Source: Ilumatobacteraceae bacterium (lineage in GTDB: Bacteria > Actinomycetota > Acidimicrobiia > Acidimicrobiales > Ilumatobacteraceae). From it: 6,433 bases of DNA. Each line of letters begins with the position of its first letter. Position 1 is the first letter of the stretch. Below are positions 1-5,620 of this stretch, one piece after another. The position numbers and the translations under genes were made by a program. Under the pieces are notes generated by a model. It saw only the letters and a program-made list of their open reading frames with translations. It was not told where the DNA came from and did no database searches. The stretch is from positions 1 through 6,433 of the forward strand of contig JAODBQ010000256.1 in the NCBI GenBank assembly GCA_025464045.1, in the 5' to 3' direction.

Positions 1-464
1 CCGAGCACGACCACCAGGGGCAGGCGGCGGCGTTCGTGGAGGATCGCCTGGAACGACGTCGGCGGGTCGGGTTCCTGCGGCAGCAGGATCCACAGCGCCA
101 GGTAGAGCACCGGCACGAGGGGCACCACGAACGACGCCACCACCACGGCGATGCGGCTGGTGCGCACGTCGAACCCGTACGCGTCGGCCAGACCGGCGAC
201 GACCCCGCCGACGCGTCCGCTGCCCTTGCCTCGCTCGCGGCGGCACACCGGTCGCTGCCACCACGAAGGCTGCCGGCGGTTCGGGGCGGGCGGCGGACTC
301 GGCGATGCCGAGCCGTCGGCAGGCGGGGGAGGCCGCAGCGGTGGGGGAGGCGGCGCGAGGAAGCCGGCATCGTCAGGCCCCCGCGGTGCACCGAACCCGT
401 CTGGTCCAGGCGGGTCGGCGGGCGCCGGGAAGCCGGTCGGTTCGTGCAGCGTCGGTTCACTCAT
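1..464 (-). CDS. PspC-domain membrane protein, 3' end beyond the window
   Basis: Reading leftward from an ATG at 464, the frame stays open to the window edge (about 154 residues). The product starts MSEPTLHEPTGF and has a long Pro/Gly/Ala-rich N-terminal stretch (about residues 5–65, including a run of prolines), probably a disordered cytoplasmic tail. A PspC domain follows: the stretch GRVGGVVAGLADAYGFDVRT, then a hydrophobic helix containing VVPLVPVLYLALWILLP. A second hydrophobic segment (LPLVVVL) begins at the edge. PspC proteins are membrane proteins tied to envelope-stress responses; here the role is inferred from the domain alone. It is divergent from a kinase that carries its own PspC domain. 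In-frame ATGs at 479, 482 and 503 are alternative starts, none with a convincing ribosome binding site; 464 was chosen because the product then begins in a typical way. The domain call is firm, the start is not. Confidence 0.85.
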   Translation of the reverse strand, partial: MSEPTLHEPTGFPAPADPPGPDGFGAPRGPDDAGFLAPPPPPLRPPPPADGSASPSPPPAPNRRQPSWWQRPVCRRERGKGSGRVGGVVAGLADAYGFDVRTSRIAVVVASFVVPLVPVLYLALWILLPQEPDPPTSFQAILHERRRLPLVVVL

Positions 465-644
465 CGCGGTCGAACCCATCATGGTGGTGCTGGTCGTGTT
501 CATGCCACCAGCATCTGCGGCCGGTCGCACCTGCACATCGGGGATGGCCCTGAGCGGACCCCTGCACCGACCCTGAGCAGTGGCGCGCAGGATCAGGGTG
601 GGTCCCCGATGGCGTGCGGTCGGGTGGACTGCGAAACTCGGGGC
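465..644. promoter_or_regulatory. Divergent intergenic region with candidate operator repeats
   Basis: This spacer separates the divergent PspC gene and PspC-kinase gene and must hold at least one promoter, unless both are read from outside. From 504 to 644 there is no TA dinucleotide, so no canonical -10 hexamer is visible. CCCTGA occurs at 548–553 and 571–576 and in reverse orientation (TCAGGG) at 593–598, at spacings of 23 and 22 bp, about two helical turns. The last two form a 7-bp inverted repeat (ACCCTGA at 570–576, TCAGGGT at 593–599). A separate 9-bp inverted pair lies at 536–544 and 603–611. Binding by the neighbouring response regulator is an inference. Confidence 0.4.
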
Positions 645-1898
645 ATGCACCGCGCCGGCCTCTCGTTCCGGCGGCGCGACGACGGCCGAGTCGTGGCCGG
701 TCTCGCCGGCGGCTTCGCCGACCAGCACGGTGTCCACGCCCGCGTCGTGCGTGGCGCGCTCGTCGTGCTCGCGTTCGCCGGTGGCGTCGGCCTCGTCGTC
801 TACGCGCTGCTCGCGCTCCTCGCCGAACCCGCCGCGGCCAGCGCGGTCGGCGCGGTCGGCGATGTCGGCGCGCCGCACCCGCGAGATCAGCGCCGCGATG
901 CTGCCGTCGGGTTCGTCACGCTCGGGCTGGTGGTGCTGGTGCGCTCGACCAACGTGTGGCTCGGCGACCCGGTGATGGTGCCGCTGATCATCATCGTCGC
1001 CGGCGTGGTGGTGCTCGGCGTGTTCGGCGATCGCGCCGGCGTCGACGTACGTCGCTCGCCGCTGGCCGCGGCCACCGACATGCTCTCCGGACGCAACGCC
1101 CGCGCTCGCGTGCTGATCGGATCGGCGTTGATCGCGGCTGGCCTGATCTGGGTCGGCGCCGGTCGACAGGTGTCCGGCGACGTGCGGACCGGGATCATCG
1201 CGACCGCAGCGAGCGTGCTCGGTGTCGCGGTCCTGCTGGCGCCGTGGCTGACCCGGCTGGCCCAGGACGCGTCGGACGAGCGCCGCCAGCGGGTCCGTTC
1301 GGAGGAGCGCGCGGCGATGGCCGAGCACCTGCACGACTCGGTGCTGCAGACGTTGGCGCTCATCCAGCGCAGCGCCGACGACCCGCGTCGCACGATCACG
1401 TTGGCCCGCCAACAGGAGCACGAACTGCGGACCTGGCTGTACGGGGACCGTTCCGACGGGGCGGCCACGCTGTCCACCGCGGTCGACGATCTCGTCGCCG
1501 AGGTGGAGGCGCGCCACGACGTGCCGATCGAGCGCGTCGTCGTCGGTGACCGTCCGATGGATGCCGACCTCGTCGCGTTCTGCGGGGCGCTGCGCGAGGC
1601 GTGCGTCAACGCCTCCCGCCACAGCGGCGCGGAGGTCGTGGCGGTGTACGTCGAGGTCCTCGCCGACGCCGTTGACGGGTTCGTCAGAGATCGGGGGCGC
1701 GGCTTCGACGCCGTGGCGGCCCGCCACCCCGGGCGGGACGGGGCGCACCGCGGCATCTCCCAGTCGATCGAGGCGAGGATGGAGCGCATCGGTGGCAGCT
1801 CGCGCATCGACTCGACACCCGGCGAGGGGACCGAGGTCCACCTCCGTGTGCCACTGCACGTGGACGCGGAGCGCGAGCGCCGGACCTCACCGGGATGA
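645..1898 (+). CDS. PspC-domain sensor histidine kinase (NarL/DegS-type, HisKA_3)
   Basis: A 417-residue membrane sensor kinase that should autophosphorylate and pass phosphate to the regulator encoded just downstream. Residues about 8–62 form a PspC domain (RRRDDGRVVAGLAGGFADQH, then a hydrophobic helix). Further hydrophobic segments lie near 85–101, 109–127, 154–172 and 182–201. The dimerisation/phosphotransfer helix contains EHLHDSVLQTLALIQ with phospho-acceptor His230, and the LRTWLYG stretch is characteristic of actinobacterial PspC kinases. The ATPase domain shows the N box (REACVNASRH, Asn322), the G1 box (DRGRGFD, Asp349) and a C-terminal TPGEGTEVHLRVPL. No extracellular sensing domain is apparent, so the signal is probably read within the membrane or by the PspC module. 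The start at 645 fits the domain boundary. An in-frame ATG at 609 would add 12 residues and has a better ribosome binding site (GGTGGG ending 6 nt upstream), so it remains possible. Overlaps the next gene by ATGA. Confidence 0.93.
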   Translation: MHRAGLSFRRRDDGRVVAGLAGGFADQHGVHARVVRGALVVLAFAGGVGLVVYALLALLAEPAAASAVGAVGDVGAPHPRDQRRDAAVGFVTLGLVVLVRSTNVWLGDPVMVPLIIIVAGVVVLGVFGDRAGVDVRRSPLAAATDMLSGRNARARVLIGSALIAAGLIWVGAGRQVSGDVRTGIIATAASVLGVAVLLAPWLTRLAQDASDERRQRVRSEERAAMAEHLHDSVLQTLALIQRSADDPRRTITLARQQEHELRTWLYGDRSDGAATLSTAVDDLVAEVEARHDVPIERVVVGDRPMDADLVAFCGALREACVNASRHSGAEVVAVYVEVLADAVDGFVRDRGRGFDAVAARHPGRDGAHRGISQSIEARMERIGGSSRIDSTPGEGTEVHLRVPLHVDAERERRTSPG

Positions 1899-2542
1899 CG
1901 GCGATCGGTGTGTTCCTGGTCGACGACCACGCCCTGTTCCGGTCGGGCGTGAAGGCCGAGCTGGCAGGGCTCGGGGGGACGATCGACGTGGTGGGCGAGG
2001 CGGGAACCGTTGCAGACGCGGTGCGCCTGATCCTGCAGCGCCGGCCGGACGTGACGATCGTCGACGTGCACATGCCCGACGGAGGTGGGCGGGCGATCAT
2101 CGCCGCGGTCGTGGGCGAATGGCCGGAGGCGGTGTTCCTCGCGCTGTCCGTGTCGGACTCCGCGGAGGACGTCGTCGCCGTGATCAGGGCAGGTGCTCGC
2201 GGCTACGTGACCAAGACGATCGACGCCGAGTCGCTGGGCGATGCGATCCGCAGGGTGCACGACGGCGACGCGGTGTTCTCGCCGCGGCTCGCCGGATTCG
2301 TGCTCGACGCGTTCTCGGGGCACCTCCCGTCGCCCAGCGATCCGGAGCTCGACCAGTTGACGCCGCGCGAGCAGGAGGTGATGCGCTTGATCGCCAGGGG
2401 CTACACCTACAAGGAGGCTGCGAACACGATCCACCTGTCGGTGAAGACGATCGAGACGCACGTCTCGGCTGTGCTCCGCAAGCTGCAGCTGTCGAACCGG
2501 CACGAGCTGACCGCGTGGGCGAACCAGCGCCGCCTGTTGTGA
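1895..2542 (+). CDS. NarL/FixJ-family response regulator with LuxR-type HTH
   Basis: A 215-residue cytoplasmic DNA-binding regulator, the evident partner of the upstream kinase: its ATG overlaps the kinase stop (ATGA), implying translational coupling. The receiver domain spans residues 1–120: acidic pair Asp10/Asp11 (VDDH), phospho-acceptor Asp57 (TIVDVHMPDGGG), Ser85 in the switch position and conserved Lys107 (YVTKTIDAE). After a linker of about 30 residues, a LuxR/GerE helix-turn-helix runs from 154 to 206, with LTPREQEVMRLIARG followed by LSVKTIETHVSAVLRKLQLS. Every residue needed for phosphorylation is present and length is typical. Targets are unknown; the divergent PspC/kinase promoter is the obvious first candidate. 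Its stop lies 6 nt from the stop of the convergent operon. Confidence 0.95.
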   Translation: MTAIGVFLVDDHALFRSGVKAELAGLGGTIDVVGEAGTVADAVRLILQRRPDVTIVDVHMPDGGGRAIIAAVVGEWPEAVFLALSVSDSAEDVVAVIRAGARGYVTKTIDAESLGDAIRRVHDGDAVFSPRLAGFVLDAFSGHLPSPSDPELDQLTPREQEVMRLIARGYTYKEAANTIHLSVKTIETHVSAVLRKLQLSNRHELTAWANQRRLL

Positions 2543-2548
2543 GACCGG

Positions 2549-2734
2549 TCAGCGATGCCGGCCGCGCGGCCGGGGGCGATGTCGCCGCGGACGTTCGATG
2601 AGCAGGAACGCGAGCGTGGCGGCGAGGACGGCGAGCACGGCCACGACGTTCCAGCCGACGCCCATCGCGCGCAGCGCGAGCGCGCCGACGATCGCGATCA
2701 GGCCGTCCGTGAGGGCGTGCAACCAGCGCCTCAT
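2549..2734 (-). CDS. Small two-helix membrane protein of unknown function
   Basis: A 61-residue protein not recognised as a named family. Two hydrophobic segments (about 11–24 and 28–47, with VVAVLAVLAATLAFLLIE) are separated by a short turn, followed by a strongly basic Arg/His/Pro tail (about 48–61), most simply a helical hairpin with both ends cytoplasmic under the positive-inside rule. Its ATG overlaps the stop of the upstream phosphodiester glycosidase-like gene (ATGA), which supports it being real and translationally coupled as the last gene of the leftward operon. A longer frame reading through from further upstream exists, but its extra part is an out-of-frame shadow of the glycosidase gene. 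The tail codons overlap a 16-bp palindrome at 2558–2573. It might assist the operon's membrane enzyme; no catalytic motif is visible. Confidence 0.65.
   Translation of the reverse strand: MRRWLHALTDGLIAIVGALALRAMGVGWNVVAVLAVLAATLAFLLIERPRRHRPRPRGRHR
2558..2573. terminator. Perfect 16-bp palindrome near the convergent gene ends
   Basis: CCGGCCGCGCGGCCGG is exactly self-complementary and lies 15 bases past the response-regulator stop, inside the last codons of the small membrane protein. In RNA it could form a strong GC stem with a minimal loop from either strand. That fits a bidirectional terminator-like element between convergent genes. There is no T tract, so it is not a classical intrinsic terminator, and in such GC-rich Arg/Pro codons it may be chance. 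Confidence 0.3.
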
Positions 2735-3990
2735 CCCGACGGTGGCGCGTCCAGCGGCTGGCGGGCGACGACGGCGAAGAAGTCGCGCGCGTCGGCGCTG
2801 AGGTAGCGGCTCGCCGGCTTGGCCATCGCCGCCAGCAGCTTGTCTCCGTGGATGCCGCTCGAGTCGTGGTGGAACACGTTGAAGCTGACCCAGGACTGGT
2901 TGATGTCGAGCTCCATCGCGCGGACGGCGCCGGCTCGCTGCAGGAGCAGGGCGAGCGTCGTCACGCTCAGCCCGGAGGACGCGACGTAGATGAGCCGGCC
3001 GCTGGCGTCGATGCCGACGCCGGAACGCCACACGAACAGGCGGTTGCCGACGGTCCTGCCCCAGCGGTTGCCGGCGTTGTCGGCGAGTCCGTCGACAGGA
3101 ACGCCGTTGTCGACGATGAGGTCGAGGTTCTGGCGCACCGCAACCGGCTGCTGCGTCGTCGTGAGATCGGACGTCCAGGCGACGACGTCGGCGGTTCCAT
3201 CGGGTCTGATCAGCAACGAGGCGGCACCGGTGCGCAGCGTTCCGACGGTGCGCCCGCCCTCCTCGAACCCGCCACGCGCGTCGCCGACGCGGAAGCCGGA
3301 GTTGAACGCCGCGAGGAGGTCCGGTCGATCGCCGGCGGCAACGCTGTTGCCGGCGGGCCATGGCCCGTGTCCGGGCTCTTGCGATCCCGGCACGAGGCGC
3401 AGCAGCGTGCGTTGCTGATCGATGCGCACCACGCCGGCGAGCACGCTCCCGTGGACGGCGTCGGGTCGCAGGTACGCGACCTGCATGCCGGTGCTGCCGC
3501 CGCTCGTGTCGCCGTACGCCTGCCAGACCCCCTCACCGGCGACCGGTTGTGTTGCCGCGGGGTCGATGCTGTCGACGCTCGCCGGGCCCGTTGCGGGCGA
3601 CGACGGGGTCGGTTCGTTGGTCGCCGCCTCGGGCAGCCCACCTGTCAGGGTGCCGCCGGTCGGCGGCTGATGGCGGGCGTAGTACTGCGTCTCCACCCAC
3701 GACACCACGTTGCCGAAGTGGTGACCACGCAGCCACTCGACCGAGCGTTCGACCGGTGTCAGGTTGCCGCTGCCGTCCATCGCGCTCACGAACGAGGTTG
3801 CCGACGCGACGATGGCCGGCACGCAGAGCAGCGCGAACCAGCGCAGGAACAGCGTGACCGCGCCGGGACGGACACGCTGTCCCGCCTGATCCGCGACACG
3901 TCGGTGAGATGTGCTGGTCAACGCGATCCGCTCAGGCTGCGGTGCCAATGGCAGAGCGTGGTCAATGCGAGGTCTGACGACGGTAAACAT
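2731..3990 (-). CDS. Membrane-anchored phosphodiester glycosidase-like protein (NAGPA/DUF2233-type)
   Basis: A 419-residue protein. A cytoplasmic N-terminus with several Arg/His residues precedes one hydrophobic segment (about 44–70, TLFLRWFALLCVPAIVASAT), likely a signal anchor. A Pro/Thr/Ser/Ala-rich linker (about 107–150) leads to a globular domain starting at VAGEGVWQAYGD (150–161). Domain landmarks are AAFNSGFR (227–234), RQNLDLIVDNGVPV (286–299), WRSGVGIDASGRLIYVASSG (321–340), RAGAVRAMELDIN (352–364) and RDFFAVVAR (402–410). This order resembles phosphodiester glycosidase (NAGPA-like) proteins, which in characterised members hydrolyse sugar-1-phosphate diesters. Here the usual C-terminal LDGGGS-like motif is ELDINQSW, so activity is uncertain. 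The substrate would be extracytoplasmic. It starts 12 nt after the upstream membrane-protein gene and its stop overlaps the downstream small gene (ATGA). The ATG at 3990 lacks a clear ribosome binding site; a TTG about 23 codons later follows a GAGCGG and is an alternative. Confidence 0.8.
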   Translation of the reverse strand: MFTVVRPRIDHALPLAPQPERIALTSTSHRRVADQAGQRVRPGAVTLFLRWFALLCVPAIVASATSFVSAMDGSGNLTPVERSVEWLRGHHFGNVVSWVETQYYARHQPPTGGTLTGGLPEAATNEPTPSSPATGPASVDSIDPAATQPVAGEGVWQAYGDTSGGSTGMQVAYLRPDAVHGSVLAGVVRIDQQRTLLRLVPGSQEPGHGPWPAGNSVAAGDRPDLLAAFNSGFRVGDARGGFEEGGRTVGTLRTGAASLLIRPDGTADVVAWTSDLTTTQQPVAVRQNLDLIVDNGVPVDGLADNAGNRWGRTVGNRLFVWRSGVGIDASGRLIYVASSGLSVTTLALLLQRAGAVRAMELDINQSWVSFNVFHHDSSGIHGDKLLAAMAKPASRYLSADARDFFAVVARQPLDAPPSG

Positions 3991-4002
3991 CGGGCGCGGC
4001 CG

Positions 4003-5613
4003 TCACGCGCACTGCTGGCCGGCGCCCAGCAACGTCGCGGGCGACAGGGACACCTCCAACCTGACCGTTCCCGGCGTCGCGACGTGCAGGTCGATCCAGC
4101 CGCCAGGAGCCTCGCTGACGCACGCGTTGCCTGTCGTGACCCGGTACAGCTTGGTGTAGCGGAACCGGATGGTCGACGTGCCCGGGCGTGCGGCGGCGAT
4201 CGTCAGCGACTCCGGTCTCACCGTGGTGACCGCGGCGCCGTTCGTCGCCAGCGCCGTGGCGTCGACGACGCGGAAGACCTGCCAGTCCTGGCTCGCCCAC
4301 GCGAGCTGGAGGTAGCCGGGGTGGGAGCGGATGAGGTCGATCTCGTTGTGCGCCGCCTGCTGCAGGCGGCCGACCGGCAGGGCCACGAGGCTGACGCTGT
4401 TGTCGAGCAGCCAGCGGTGGAAGGTGTCCGGGCTGAGCACCTTGTCGTACAGCTCCGGGTTGTACTTGCGGTCGAGCTGGGTCTCCCAACCTCGGGCGAG
4501 ATTGATCTCGAGCGCGAGCTCGTCGGCCTGACGATAGGTCTCGGTGGGCACGACCTCGACCCGTTGCACGCCGCCGGGGAGCGTGTGCACGTACGTCGCG
4601 AGTGCGTCGTAGAAGCGTTCCGTCCCGACGACGTCCTTGGGGAGGAACGCCATCTTCGCGTAGGACCATCCCCAGATGAGCGACAGCACCGCGACGATCG
4701 ACAGCAGCACGCGCCGGTGTCGGTGCAGCGCGAGCGCGGCGACCGGGCCCGCGGCGAGCCATCCGAGGCGGACGATGTTGCCGCCGAGCGGGGACCGCAC
4801 GACGAAGGCGACGGCGGCCACCAGTGCGTACGCGACGACGACGGCGACGATGACCCGTTCCCGCCGTCCGACCCAGCCGACGACGGCGAGCGCGATGGTG
4901 AGGGCGATCATGCTGCGACCGGTGAAGGGGTACCAACCGCCCTCGGGGAAGATGACGCCGAGCACCGCGATCGGCAGCACGGCCGCCGCAGCCACGACGA
5001 GGAGGAGCTTGCGGGGGAACGCGCCGACGAACCAGCAACCGGCGACTACGATCGCGAGCGACACTGCGCCGACCGGCGAGGAGAGCCCACAGCCGAACGC
5101 ACACAGCACGGCGATGACCCAGCGTCGACGTTGCATCGCCAGCACGCACCCTGCGCCGAGGGCCACCGATGGTCCGAACGTCAAGCGGCCCGACCACAGG
5201 TTCAGCGCGCACCCGAGGGCGAACAGCACGCTCGCGATCGTCGGATCGCCGAGGTCGGGACGGACGATCCGGCAGTGCTCGACGACGAGCGTCAGGCACC
5301 ATGTCCCGACGAGCACGGATGCGATCCCGACCGGCACGACGCCGATCCATGCACCGAGCATGGGTGGGATCAGCCCGAAGCCGGGGAGCGGGTGCCCGCC
5401 GAACCACAGGTTGTTCCAGACGTGCGACCCGCCGCGGAACAGCCGGCTGCGGAAGTCCCCGCTCGCGTAGTCGACCGAGGCGGGTTGCACGACGAGGTAC
5501 GCGGCGCACATCGCCGCGGCCACGAGCAGTCCGGCCCATCGCTGGAGGAACGGCGCGACCCGATGCTCCGTCGACAGGCGTCGGGGTCTCCCCGCGAGGA
5601 GCGAGATGGTCAT
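4003..5613 (-). CDS. Multi-pass membrane protein, GT-C/PTPS_related-like
   Basis: A 536-residue integral membrane protein. A first helix (about 25–42) is followed by an extracytoplasmic loop (about 45–80) with DYASGDF, then WNNLWFGGHPLPGFGLIPP (67–85). About eight or nine more hydrophobic segments follow to residue 318 (for example 93–112, 126–140, 180–196, 203–222, 234–248, 253–273, 302–318). A soluble C-terminal region (about 320–536), probably extracytoplasmic, contains RVEVVPTETYRQADELA, FHRWLLDNSVSLVALP and a beta-rich end with Cys498 and Cys535 that could form a disulfide. An acidic first loop with a W..GG.PLP..PP pattern and a soluble tail recalls GT-C glycosyltransferases and PTPS_related/YfhO-like membrane proteins, which use or build lipid-linked sugars or cell-wall glycans. 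The exact family is not recognised. It sits between two phosphodiester glycosidase paralogs (7 and 12 nt spacing), which supports an envelope-glycan role. The ATG at 5613 follows an AGCAG. Confidence 0.72.
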   Translation of the reverse strand: MTISLLAGRPRRLSTEHRVAPFLQRWAGLLVAAAMCAAYLVVQPASVDYASGDFRSRLFRGGSHVWNNLWFGGHPLPGFGLIPPMLGAWIGVVPVGIASVLVGTWCLTLVVEHCRIVRPDLGDPTIASVLFALGCALNLWSGRLTFGPSVALGAGCVLAMQRRRWVIAVLCAFGCGLSSPVGAVSLAIVVAGCWFVGAFPRKLLLVVAAAAVLPIAVLGVIFPEGGWYPFTGRSMIALTIALAVVGWVGRRERVIVAVVVAYALVAAVAFVVRSPLGGNIVRLGWLAAGPVAALALHRHRRVLLSIVAVLSLIWGWSYAKMAFLPKDVVGTERFYDALATYVHTLPGGVQRVEVVPTETYRQADELALEINLARGWETQLDRKYNPELYDKVLSPDTFHRWLLDNSVSLVALPVGRLQQAAHNEIDLIRSHPGYLQLAWASQDWQVFRVVDATALATNGAAVTTVRPESLTIAAARPGTSTIRFRYTKLYRVTTGNACVSEAPGGWIDLHVATPGTVRLEVSLSPATLLGAGQQCA

Positions 5614-5620
5614 CGGCTGC

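Noticed and set aside
36..644. Upstream extension of the kinase reading frame
   Set aside because: The extra 203 residues are Arg/His-rich without a domain and run antisense to the PspC gene; the kinase PspC domain begins just after 645.
887..2503. A 538-codon open frame on the minus strand
   Set aside because: It lies opposite the kinase and response-regulator genes, whose motifs are unambiguous; its product is Arg/Ser/Thr-rich low complexity.
2735..3361. N-terminal extension of the small membrane protein frame
   Set aside because: This part is a different frame of the phosphodiester glycosidase-like gene and is Arg-rich low complexity; the ATGA overlap gives a natural start at 2734.
3962..5539. 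A 525-codon minus-strand frame overlapping the membrane-protein gene
   Set aside because: Arg/Pro-rich out-of-frame shadow of the 4003–5613 gene, which has clear membrane helices in its own frame.
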